A program made the translations under genes and the position numbers. From assembly GCA_900660155.1 (NCBI GenBank), contig CABFPE010000041.1:556037-620036 (forward strand): a stretch of 64,000 nucleotides of DNA. The letters are read 5' to 3'. Position 1 is the stretch's first letter, and every line of letters begins with the position of its first letter. Source of the DNA: Hofstenia miamia. Its lineage: Eukaryota; Xenacoelomorpha; Acoela; Hofsteniidae. The notes beneath the pieces were generated by a model. It was not told the origin of the DNA. It worked only from the letters and a program-made list of their open reading frames with translations, and made no database searches. This document shows, one piece after another, positions 34,293-44,540 of this stretch.

Positions 34293-34294
<2 letters not shown>
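34048..34294 (-). promoter_or_regulatory. 5' region of the Dong-type LINE with tRNA-like and 5S-like motifs
   Basis: Read on the minus strand, the first bases contain TAGCCCAGTTGGTAGAG (34268-34284), matching the tRNA D-arm/A-box form TAGCTCAGTTGGTAGAGC. Next come GTTAAGCAAC and TGGTTAG...CTGGATG (about 34211-34248), resembling the internal control region of 5S rRNA as I recall it. Two imperfect copies of a ~70-bp unit follow (34144-34210 and 34073-34143), both containing GCCTTGGTTGGCAACTTCCT. An internal Pol III-like promoter is an inference. Confidence 0.5.

Positions 34295-34359
<65 letters not shown>
34295..34359. repeat. (ATT)n microsatellite, 65 bp
   Basis: Uninterrupted ATT units, the right flank of the Dong-type insertion. 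With 30720-30745 it represents the split target array. Confidence 0.95.
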
Positions 34360-34360
<1 letters not shown>

Positions 34361-34379
34361 CAACATTGAGCACCTACAC

Positions 34380-34800
34380 AAACATCTACTCAAACATTGA
34401 TTATATGATTATATGATTATATATTGTACATATTAATTTGTAGTTATTTGTTCATGTTTATTTTTTGTCATGTATTAGTTTGTAGATCTTGTATACATAT
34501 ATTGCGCAATAAATTTGCTCTGACTCTTATTATTATGAAAAAACAATCGTTATTGGGCATTTCCACTAAATTACATGCATGGAGTCCGTATATCTAAAAA
34601 TAGTGTCCTTTAAGTAATTGCGCATATTTCTTGATTTTGTATATTTTATCTATACATATACATCTATATGTTTATATGTATGTATATTTTAGTTTGTAGT
34701 ATCCCCCTTTGTTATTTTTTTCAGCAATAAATTTGCTTTTACTCTTATTATTAATATAATAATAATTATTATTATTATTATTATTTTTTCTGCTATGTAC
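34380..34800 (+). mobile_element. Two LINE 3' tail fragments with TTA repeats
   Basis: GCAATAAATTTGCT(C/T)T..ACTCTTATTATTA occurs twice (about 34506-34538 and 34725-34755), each preceded by a similar AT-rich stretch with TAGTTTGTAG. Each looks like a LINE 3' end with polyadenylation signal and short TTA tail. No coding part remains. Confidence 0.5.
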
Positions 34801-34814
34801 CGTTTTGTAATTAT

Positions 34815-35070
34815 TCGGTCCGCTTTCTACAATTTAGCGTAATTATTGGGCTCGCTCTGTACTTTTCTCATACTAATTTTAAAGGCAAATTTCATTTCGT
34901 AATAAATCTTACAAAAATTATGCGAATAGCTTGAAACTTTGGTATATGGGAGATTTTGGTCTGCTTATTGCCATACTAGAGTTTTGGCCTCATCTTGTAA
35001 ATATTCATGGAGAAAAGGGGGTGTCCGCTCTGTACACCAAATTCGAATTTACCGTAGTACAGAGCGGACG
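34815..35070. repeat. Cluster of GTCCGCTCTGTAC motifs, one inverted
   Basis: GTCCGCTTTCTAC (about 34818), CTCGCTCTGTAC (about 34851), TGTCCGCTCTGTAC (about 35022) and its inverse GTACAGAGCGGACG (about 35054). The last two form a hairpin of about 14 bp. Possibly the ends of a short inverted-repeat element. Confidence 0.5.
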
Positions 35071-35505
35071 CTATTTTAATTATTATTATCATTATAATGT
35101 TTGTGTGATATTTAAAATACGGCAATTATTCATGGCTAAAAAATGTCGCCTTGCCAAATATGGCCATACCATAAACTGGTGTAGATGGCCAACGCTCCAT
35201 GCACTACCTTTCCCTTATCAAAAAACCTAATTTAGAATTGACAGCTGCAGCTAGTTTTGACGATTAAGCGTATTGAATTGTTGAGTAAATGATATATACT
35301 GCTCCTCACATATAAATGATTCCACTTGTCATTGTTAGACATATTGATTTGTTCAATTTCATTTAAATAGCGAAATTTAGGTGTGGTTAATGGATGTATG
35401 TAATAGTTTCAAAAACTAGTATAATTTGATAATGAGAAGTTGCGTTTATTTTTCTTCCTGTGATTTTATGAATATTTTTCATTCATTCGTGCTCGTTTAG
35501 TTTAA

Positions 35506-35633
35506 ATGTCGTCGGACGAGATATCCGATCCAGCTGCTAGTGGGCATAGCCCAGCAGCTAAGGTTGGTGGAATGCGGGTTTCTCAAAGTAATCGCCCCCC
35601 GCACGATGTTTCAAGTGCGCCTCCTCCTACAGG
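35506..35633 (+). CDS. DAP: DAP1-like exon 1
   Basis: ATG at 35506 in context TTTAAATGTC, then 42 codons and two bases, ending ACAGG|GTATGA. It encodes MSSDEISDPAASGHS and the diagnostic KVGGMRVSQ. Confidence 0.85.
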
Positions 35634-38600
35634 GTATGATTTTATTTTCGAAACTTCTATTTAAATTGATTTAGTGCTTTGGCGCAAAATCAAACTGGAT
35701 CTCAAGTAGTGACTGCTAAAGATTTGGGAATAGATGTAAGCGTTTACCAATTGATTGCTATAACCATAGACTACTTTATTATAAAGTAGTCTATGCTATA
35801 ATTTCAGACAAATTAATAATTTAGCTATTTTCCGTCAAACAATTAGTTCGTATCCATATTTTTATTACTTTGCTAAACCAATCTCACGTTAAGAGAGAAT
35901 TCATTTATGCGCAACTCAGTAGTTACTTGTTGAATTTACTTTAAGTTGTTTTCCTTGTCGCTGTCATTGGTGATGCCAAGCAATGATAACTTTATTATCG
36001 CATTGGCGAAAGGGTTATTTTTCATGTTTTGTAAGGAGTCTACGTTTTAAAACATAAAAAATATAATAGAAATGAAGCAATTATACATTTATTGACAAAG
36101 AAAATGATTATAGCAAATACGTACATGCTTATTAAGAATTGTATAAAAACCGAACGCTGCATAGCTCACTAATTAATGTAAGCTGGTTAACCATGCAAGA
36201 GAAATTCAAGCAGATGCTTGCCGTTTGTCTAATGGATTGTTTGACGAATGTTTGGTAATATATCGCCACAACATGTTTATGGACCAATTAAAATTTATTG
36301 CTTGTTTGATCGAAGATTTGATAGTGTATCATTCGCTTTATATTTTAAAAAATCCCGGCACTAGTTAATCGATATGTATTTTATAAAAGCAGTTATAAAT
36401 TATGAGTAATAAGCACAAAGCTTTAAATTGAAAAACGAGTAAAGGGTTTGATGTTTCTTTGGACGACGAACGGAGAACGTGACAACACCATCAGAGCGAG
36501 TGGAGCGCAAATTAGAGAACTTTATGGAATCAAAAGGATCAAGGTCCAATTTGTGCAAACGATTAAACATGAGAAGATCAAAGGCATGAAAGTAGAATTT
36601 GTTTTGCGGTGACGCAAGGACACATGTCCTAACCAGTTTAAGTTTGCAGCAAGTTGGACTCCAAAATGAATATGATGAGACGAAATTTCACGGGGCAAGG
36701 CAGATCAGAGGGGATAGACACAGAAAAGTTTTTTATTTGACAATAGAGCCTAAAATTTTAGACGTTGAATGTTGTAATTGTACATTGTAATGTAATGATA
36801 GTTAAACATATCAAGCTAGTGGTAAATTACATCGCCGCTCACATTGTATCTGATTGGCTGACGTTGATGTTGCTTGTGACAAACTCTGCGTCCATAGAAA
36901 GGGGCTTTTGCATTATGGAACTCACTCAGACAGGACTGTGAAACCGTTTCTTCTCATTAAAAACTCGAAAAATTGACTTATGTCCAAACAGTCATGAAGA
37001 AAAAATGTAGCTTTTCATGTAAAGCCGTTTTTTTCTTATTAATTGCTCAGGTGGTTTAAAAGACTGTTTTTTAGTAGAAAAAACGTTTAAAACGTTTTTT
37101 TGCAACTTTGATCGACGTACAGTAGACAGGATGAATTGAGGACAGATTGAGGGAGGTCGTTGATAACAACGAGGAAGAGAACAGCAAACACAGAATCTTG
37201 AGGAACACCACTAGAGCCAAGGGCAAGAGAAGAAACAGACTAGTTCATTTTGACATACTGACGACGATTCGACAGGTAAGACTGGAAAAGTTTGATGAAA
37301 TCAGCATCAAAGCCAAATACACTTAATTTGTCAAGAATAGAATGAGGAAGTCGATCATAGTCTAAAAACAAAAGTAACAAACTTTTTTGTCAAGCTGTTA
37401 TTTACAAATTTCATTAAGTGATATAATAAAATTTGTATCATTAATGTCAAATATCTCTACGTTTTAGTGTTCGAAACTAAAGTTGAATTTTTGGCAAGCG
37501 TTTCAAATATTTCTACTTAAATTTGCGCTTGAATGTAAATTGTGGTTGTTTAATTGGTAGTAAATTGCACTTAAATTGAGTGTAGTATTTTCTTGCATGT
37601 CTAGTTTTTCTATTTGGCGCATGTCACTAAGCTTACAAATATTAGTGTATCAAAATACAAAATTCTACCCACCTGATTCTTGCTTGTTATGCAAGTTTTG
37701 GAGAAATAATTGAAATTTCTAGAACACTGTTTTTCATTAATTCACAATTTTGAATTTCAACTATATTTGCAGTGTCTAATAATTTTTGGCCTTATCGTTT
37801 TCATTAACTTTTTATACATTGTTAATCTTAAACAACATGGTGTCCTTTTAAAATAACAAGCCGATCTTCTACATTTACAAAAAGTTGTTCTCCAAGCCCA
37901 TATTGAAATTGTTGAACGTGCTCGAATGTAATGCCGAAAATTTGTTCTAAATTGTGTGGCTTTTCCTAAAGTACTTGAAAATTCAGATATTTTTAAAAAA
38001 ATTGAATTATTTTCATACATAATGTTCAGGGAAATAGGACCATGTGATAGAGAAGGGCCTCCATTTCATTTACGTGCTATTAACGTTCCTATTCCACAAT
38101 CTATTAAAAATATTTCTGTCTTTGAGAACGACTCATCCCAATGGGATTTTGGTGTACTATCTACATAAAAAGCCGCTCAACTTAGTTCTTGCTTCCATTG
38201 ACTAAAAATTGCAATTTCCAAGGAAAAATGGGCCCAACCTTTCAAATACTTCAACCACAGGAATATACTTTAAAACAAATTTTCAACATTAAATGGGAGC
38301 ACGTTCACCAACATCCTAAATGTCATTGGATACATTCGTTTGGAACTTTTGGAGAAGCGATTTATTGTTTTAAAAGAACATTGCAGTTTAAGGTTGTTGA
38401 AGGGCAAGCAAGTCCATAGTAAACTACTGGTCGATGTTGAAATGTTCATGGGAAGCCTAACAGCTAACAAAATTCAAATAGGATTTCCACTCATTCCAAG
38501 CCGTCATGTATCTCCCTTATTTTGAAAGAGATATCAATCAATTTCTAATAAATTTGAAAAATGATGTTTCAGTCTATATTCGAAAATGATGGGTAGCATA

Positions 38601-40692
38601 AATGAAATTTTGGTTGAAGCCTGTGGCTCCCAGTAGTTACATAAACGTTCGATGTCGTTGTTTTGTTTAATGAATCAACTAGCGTTTGATACATTTTACT
38701 GATAATCTTGTTTTTTTGTGTTTACAATTATTCTGCTATTCATTCATTGACAGTTTAAATATATTTATAGTTTTCAAATGCATATTTGAAAAATTCCATT
38801 TACCTGCAACATTTAGGTATAGAAAGCTTGTGGCTTCTTTTAAATGCAAAGTTGAATATTTCATTGACATACAAAGCTTTCTAAGCGAACAAATTAAAAT
38901 TTGAACATTAGTAATTTTCAAATTCAAACTGAAGAGCAAAATGTATATCAAATATGGAACCCCTCTCTTGAAAAAAGCAGCTCAATTTTTGTTAAAAGAT
39001 TGTTATAAACAGTACTGTATAATAAAAATTTTAGCTCAACAATTTCTTCTTGGTGTGCAAAACCGGTTCTTTTTGATGATTTCAAAAATACATAAATTTG
39101 CAAAAAGTTTAACTAATGCATTCCTCATTTTCGTTGCTGTTTTAATTGTTCGACGCTCTTGTAATGTATAAAAACGTCGTAAAATACCATTCAATTTTAG
39201 GTTCGATTTACTGTTCATTTTTATATTTTTCAAAGCTTTCTCCGAAATTTTTGTTTTCCTAAAAATTCGGTAATTTGAAACATTTGATATATTGGTGAAA
39301 CGCATATTGAGATCAGTAAAATCATGAGATGCATATATTCTAAACAAATTTTTTTGCACCGTATTGTTTCATATATCTGGTCATTACATCATACTGATGG
39401 TTTTTCCAGTAACATTGCTATTTTCAACTTTTCTACAAATATTAGTCAAAATAAGTCGCCATTAACTCACCAAAATCGTCTAAAGCAAAACCCTGAATTA
39501 ATAGAGAACTCCTTCATACACATTTTCAATTACTTATAGATATCGAGATATCAGTGAATTGTATCAATGTGATTTCAAACTGACCTTTGCATCCATTAGG
39601 ATATAATAGATTTTATCCACATTTTCAATCTTCTCCAAGCGTATTTGGAGATTCTTGGTTATTGGCACATCTATGGGTGTAAATGTGCTTCCCTGTTACT
39701 GTGAGCATTCGTCACATACATTATTCCTGTGCCTGAGGTAGATGAAAATATTTAATTTTTTCAATATAAAATCCGATCTTTGAGTTCTTCCATACGTAAT
39801 GATAATAAGGTGGTCTAAAGCAGCAAAATCTGCCCTTAACTATTTTGTTTTTGTAAATAGACCGCACAAGTTCCATTAAGGCGCACAGTTTGTAAAGTCA
39901 GGTCGTCGCGGCGTAGTCTCATAACATGCCTAAAATGATATAATAGGGCGTGTCATAGACGATAAGCCCTGATCATTAAATTTGCCGACTCAGGAAAGTC
40001 AAACACTGTGACCACTTCCGAAATATATATCTTATCACATTTACGTTGAATTTACTATTTGAATATTTCCTGATTTCAATAGTTATTTGGTAGAAATGGA
40101 CTACAAATGATAATATTAATTTTGTTTAACTACTCGATTTTTTATTTCTCAAACAAGTGATTCACTTTGTGATTCTTTTGCAATTTGTTGATATTTTATT
40201 AAAATTCGAAAGAACACTACAATCAATTATTTGAGGTCATCAATTCGTCACTAACTTTTACATTTGCTTAATAAAATTCGCATGTAAATGTAAGGTTGTT
40301 ATACAAGAAACGCTTGGATAAGTTGTTTTATTGTGAAGTTCAATGATCTGGATTTGAGTTCATTCACAATCACAAACCTTTTTTGAACAGCACATCGCTA
40401 TTTTACTGATGCACGTAATTTTTTTACCGTCCCTGAATTAATCATAAAGTTTTCACTATCATCCTGAATTACAAAAATTAAATACGATTTCTCATCTGTT
40501 ACAAGTTTGTATGCATTATGACATTTGTTATACTTTACCATCCCACTTTTTAACAGGTTGTTAATTGCAATTTAGGTAAAACGAAATTTTCCTGAAGAGG
40601 CCGTCAGACATACTCATGGTAAACCTCAGCCAACTTCTCAACAGCGACATGCTCCTAAGCCAATGCCCATCCATCAACCCAGCAAACAATAG
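35506..40692 (+). CDS. DAP: DAP1 (death-associated protein 1) family protein, three exons
   Basis: Exons 35506-35633, 35675-35735 and 40576-40692 join in phase, with all GT-AG borders, to a 101-residue protein. Human DAP1 has 102 residues. N-terminal SPAAKVGGMRVSQ matches human PPAVKAGGMRIVQ, and the C-terminal NFPEEAVRHTHGKP...PIHQP matches human DFPPAAAQVAHQKPH...HIQQP, all as recalled. The family is a small, proline-rich, disordered protein acting as an mTOR substrate that restrains autophagy, and it is also linked to ribosome hibernation (Dap/Dapl1). No membrane segment or signal peptide. Intron 2 (4.8 kb) holds LINE debris and a strong hairpin. I am confident of the family; ortholog versus DAPL1-like status is open. 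Confidence 0.88.
35675..35735 (+). CDS. DAP: DAP1-like exon 2
   Basis: Follows a 41-bp intron (acceptor gatttag). One base completes the codon from exon 1, then 20 codons (ALAQNQTGSQVVTAKDLGID) run to donor gat|gtaagc. Confidence 0.82.
35765..35795. repeat. Hairpin in DAP1 intron 2: 14-bp stem, 3-nt loop
   Basis: CATAGACTACTTTA, TTA, then the exact reverse complement, 30 bases after the exon 2 donor. When transcribed it would fold near the 5' splice site. Confidence 0.85.
36425..37370 (-). mobile_element. LINE remnant (family B) in DAP1 intron 2
   Basis: Minus strand. RT segments near 37125-37365 read LSVFGFDADFIKLFQSYL, SNRRQYVKMN and SSGVPQ...VFAVLFLVVINDLP. A downstream part near 36425-36740 matches the C-terminal piece seen at 18180 and 25850 (DPFD..). 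Frames are broken; an old copy. Confidence 0.68.
37371..40575. other. Rest of DAP1 intron 2, unassigned
   Basis: Short open frames on both strands around 37950-38520 and 38940-39540 have no recognised motifs and no consistent splice context. The one at 37956-38168 (with REGPPFHLRAINVPIPQ) looks protein-like and may come from an unidentified mobile element. Confidence 0.35.
40576..40692 (+). CDS. DAP: DAP1-like exon 3 with stop
   Basis: Acceptor caatttag|gta; 38 codons and TAG. The encoded tail VKRNFPEEAVRHTHGKPQPT and PMPIHQPSKQ corresponds to the conserved C-terminus of DAP1. Confidence 0.87.
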   Translation, partial: VKRNFPEEAVRHTHGKPQPTSQQRHAPKPMPIHQPSKQ

Positions 40693-41950
40693 ACTTATGT
40701 ATATTTAGAGATTTATTGGTGTATGGATTTATTTTGCAAAGAAGTTTAATAATCTACGCTTCAATGACAATGAAAAGTTTTAAGTTTGATGTTAATTGTA
40801 TTAAGGACATTTGTTCCTTTCTATAAGATATCTTTTGAAATTTATAATTACATTAATAAGTAATAGATTAACCCCAACGATTATATTTTGGAAACAAAAA
40901 TATAAATGATGTTTTTGTGGCTATATTGTTGTCATATGATTAATTCTATTTAATATTTATTTGAATTAATAGAGTACAGCTATTTATTAGTACTGTTATT
41001 GTAAATTTCTCGGAAAGAATCACGTAATATAAAAAAATTGGTTGGGGGTAATAAGTTTAGCTTAATATCATGATTTTGCTCAATAACATTACATTGAAAT
41101 ACGTAATTTGCATTTATTTTTTCAACAAGTTTTGAGTGCTGACCACAATTATTTCGAAAATTTGCTATGAACGTGAAGTAACGCTCGTAATTGTTTCAAA
41201 TTCCTATCATAATTAAAGTATTGAATTTCATATTTTTGTAAAGAAATGTTTTCAATGTGTAGAATTAATTAATGCATTTCGTTTTCTGTGAATTTGTTGT
41301 GATGAAAGAAATTGTGGTTTAATGTCGCAATGTTCTAGAATTTTTGCGGTAAACCGTTAATGCTTGTACAAAAACTCAAGAATTACAAAAAATTATGCTG
41401 CAACTCAATTACAATATACATTTAATTTTGTTGAAAGGTGTAAAATGTGCCTTCAATTCAAAATATGAATTCAATTGTAATCAAAAGGGTATCTCTGAGA
41501 CATATTGTCATTAAATCGTGTAAAATTGTAAGACAATATTCCTTTGTTAATATCGTAATATCTAAAGAAAATTGACAAGTTGTCAATTTCAAGTCTTGCC
41601 TATTAAATTAGGTTTTTGGAATAACAATTGCTAACAATCAAAAAAAAGTTAAAATGTGTGGGCTGTTGTCATGAATGCAAGCCCCTCAGTATATACATCA
41701 TTAATTATTACTAACTAGAGTTCTGCGGTCTCACAACAATCTTGTTCCAGGACCATACATCTTATTGTAAGATATAATTATCTTTATTCAGATAAATGTT
41801 AACAATTCAATAACTGATAATTTATCATTAAATTCACAAAACACGTGTATACAATTTACATTAATTACAAAGGAAATCTTCCACGCTATGGATAAATTAG
41901 TATAGTAATATTTTAATAATGAGTTGTAGTAATTATTGTTATAAAATTCT
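40693..41950. other. DAP1 3' region and intergenic, nothing recognised
   Basis: AT-rich. It should include the DAP1 3' untranslated region. No repeat or gene was identified. Confidence 0.35.
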
Positions 41951-43770
41951 GTATCCTGGCCATGAGTCACCAGAAATATATTTTTGCTTAAGATTTTTAA
42001 ATGCTTTTAATTTTTCAATGTTTTTCTTTGGGTAACGAATTCCAGCTTCGAATGGCGACATTCATGAATGATTTCTTCAAAATGTTTTTCTCTACTTAAC
42101 ACGTGCAAAAAGTTTTGATCTTGAATTCTGTTTAGTAGTAAATCCGGGCATTTTAATCGCATTATAAGATGTAGGTTTTGGATTAGCTTGAAGAATGTCA
42201 AGGGTAGTTGTTTTGGCAAGAGAGTTGACCTAGATATGTAATGCTGTTTTCGATGGGTTTTTCGCTGATATTTAATGCCCATTTTAATTGAATGTGAAGT
42301 TTATATAGGACATCGTTTAGATCAGTAAATAAAATTTTTGCGTAATTGAAGTAACTCATAATAAAGGCATGGAAAAATTGAATTATCGAAAATATTAGAA
42401 TCGCGCTTCTAAAGAAAAACATTGGTCAAAATGCTTTGGAAATTCTCAGTCGTTATCAAAAATACGATTAATATTTTAGGAAAGAACCTAAGGAAACTTT
42501 TGAAAGATATAAGTTCATCAGTCAAAATGACATATACTATGGAATACTGTTGTATAACAATACTCCAAAATCGTATTTAGGCGTCTCACTGCACAGCTTC
42601 TTCAAAGTAGAAGTCTAAGAACAATGATGCCAACATTAGTGAAACATCTACTACCTAACACAATGAAATTGACAAGAAAAAATTGCATCTAGAAGAAAAT
42701 AAAAAAACCTACTATGACCATGGAACAAGAATTCTAAGTGAACAAACCTGGAGAAATCGTCACTATAAAAAATCTTCGAAATGAAACAGGACGTATTATA
42801 TCTAAAGCAAGTGAGCCTCGGTCTTATTGGATTAATGTAAAAGGAGGTTGAAATGTGATGAGAAGAAACAGACATCTGCAACCAACTTACAACGAGTATA
42901 TAAAGCCTGGTTTCTACGATGATTACTTGCCACCTGACAGTGAGTCGCCTTAAGAACAAATCCACACTCCCACTCGTTTATTAATAAGATCCAATCGCAA
43001 TATATAGGACTTTGATAGAAATACTATATATGTATCCCATTAAATAAGAAGGCTGTGGTAGTGTTATGGTACCACCCGGAATTAACCTGTTCCTGTCACG
43101 GACTATTTAGCGTATGTTTACCTTTGTAGCAAGGATATTTTATGTATATATCTAAATGTACTAATGTGATTTTAATAAACGATTTTACTCTTACTGTTTA
43201 ACCTGATAACAAAGGTGGTAATTGCCCAACTACTAGTGTCAAATTTTTTATACCTATAGCTAGTTTTCTTACTATTAAATTGATATGAGAGTTGAGTTTT
43301 AACTTTGAGTCTATAGTAACTCCAAGATACTTGAAAGTGTCTACAATAGGAGCATTAATATTTTTATATTCAAAGTCACTGCAGAAACACCGTAGTTACT
43401 TTTATTGGGTTGTAATATTCAACTTATGCTTGAAAAATATTTTGACAATTTATTACAATTCAATTCTATAGATTTCACTGCTAGGTGCATTGATGTATTA
43501 TCGCTGAAAATGCATGTGTCATCGGCTTATTGGATTAAATTGCAATTAGTTATAGAATTCATGTCATTTACATAAATAGTAAAAAGAAGAGGACCTAGAA
43601 GCGTTCCTATAAGTACCCCATTGTAAACCTGTAACCATTCCTAAAAATTGTTTAATTTAACTCTGCAATATTTGGTTAAGGTAACGTGTTATCAATTGCT
43701 TATTACAGCAAGAAAATCTTAAGTGAGAGGGTTTTTCAATTAGTATGTTATGATTATGATAGTCAAAAGC
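41950..43770 (-). mobile_element. LINE remnant (family A) split by an LTR-element insertion
   Basis: Minus strand. The RT part at about 43205-43680 contains TLLGPLLFTIYVNDMNSITN, ADDTC and FKYLGVTIDSKLKLNSHINL, ending in GQLPP. The continuation IIQFFHAFIMSYFNYAKILF and LHIQLKWALN lies at about 42250-42400. In the copy at 44541-46479 these parts adjoin (QQLPPIAVIQMFHAFVMSNL), so the roughly 0.8 kb between them is an insertion. The LINE itself is broken and old. Confidence 0.78.
42400..43205 (+). mobile_element. Ty3/Gypsy LTR-retrotransposon fossil (integrase end plus 3' LTR)
   Basis: Plus strand. The end of an integrase region, with LRTMMPTL and KPTYYDHG-type motifs, is seen at about 42590-42740. 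It is followed by a probable LTR starting TGTGGTAGTGTTATGG near 43050. The element is incomplete, broken several times, and nested in an older LINE. Confidence 0.62.
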
Positions 43771-43771
43771 C

Positions 43772-44170
43772 TTTAAGATAAGATAAGGTATTCTTTATGC
43801 AGATAATATTTTCAATTAGAAAACTGGTTATTAACTGAATGGCGTCAAGAAAGATAACCAATAACTATAATATTTACAAAAAAATAACAAGACTTCAACA
43901 ATCTGTTTTGTTCAGGCTATGGAAATTAATTGCGCGTCATTGTATAATCTTTATTGTAAAATTTGAATCCTAACCCAGATTTACTCAAAATGAATTTTTC
44001 TTTCAACAAATGCTTTCAATTTTCTTTAAATTTGATTGCACTAAATCATTTTAATTTCATTTGGTAATCTATTCCAATTGCGAATTGTAACATTAATAAA
44101 AGTCTGTTGCTTGATTTTTTTTACAAAATTTGTTGTTAGCAAGGGTAATTAGAAATAACATCACCAGTAA
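43772..44170 (-). mobile_element. LINE 3' end (family A) with GATAA tail
   Basis: The minus strand encodes QTFINVTIRNWNRLPNEIKM near 44060-44110, matching SQSFINTAIYNWNILPIEVK of the copy at 44541-46479. It ends in AGATAAGATAAGG (43772-43790), the complement of the TTATC tail carried by that copy. A 5'-truncated insertion. Confidence 0.7.
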
Positions 44171-44189
44171 CTAGTTAGCCTGCATTGCA

Positions 44190-44275
44190 GTTATAATCGC
44201 ATCGCGTAGTCTAACCATAGCATTAGGGTTGCAATACTTTCACATGTGATTGATCATATGTGAAAAATCACGTAG
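44190..44275. mobile_element. MITE relic related to 10772-10916
   Basis: GCGTAGTCTAACCATAGCATTAG resembles the right end of the 10772-10916 element (CACGTAGTCTAACCGTAGCCTTA). AATCACGTAGCCTAAGCATT follows 50 bp later. Only fragments remain. Confidence 0.45.
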
Positions 44276-44540
44276 CCTAAGCATTGAAGATATGAAATAT
44301 ACAAATTTTTATTTTAATTTTGCATATGTATTGTTTGGCTAAGACCAATCAATGTTTTCAAGTTACGTTATGATCCCTTTCAAATTAGTTTCTGATTATT
44401 GCATTTACTTCTATATTTAACATTTTATTTTTTTGTTTTCTTAATATTCAACTTTCCGGTAACTAATTATCTGACGGAAAACAATGTTAGTTCCACACGT
44501 TTCATTACGGCCTTCATTAGTAGGCTTTTGTTTGCCCGTA

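Larger units (their letters stand above)
30746..34294 (-). mobile_element. R4/Dong-type LINE, apparently complete, inserted in (TAA)n
   Basis: The element runs on the minus strand between a (TTA)n array at 30720-30745 and an (ATT)n array at 34295-34359. Dong elements of the R4 clade are known to insert into TAA repeats, so both the target and the protein point the same way. It has a 5' untranslated region of about 247 nt, one open frame, and only about 44 nt after the stop. No 5' truncation is apparent. The intact frame suggests recent insertion. Confidence 0.88.

Noticed and set aside
37956-38525. A host gene inside DAP1 intron 2
   Set aside because: Short frames shift repeatedly and no splice borders link them. 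They are more likely remains of an unidentified repeat.
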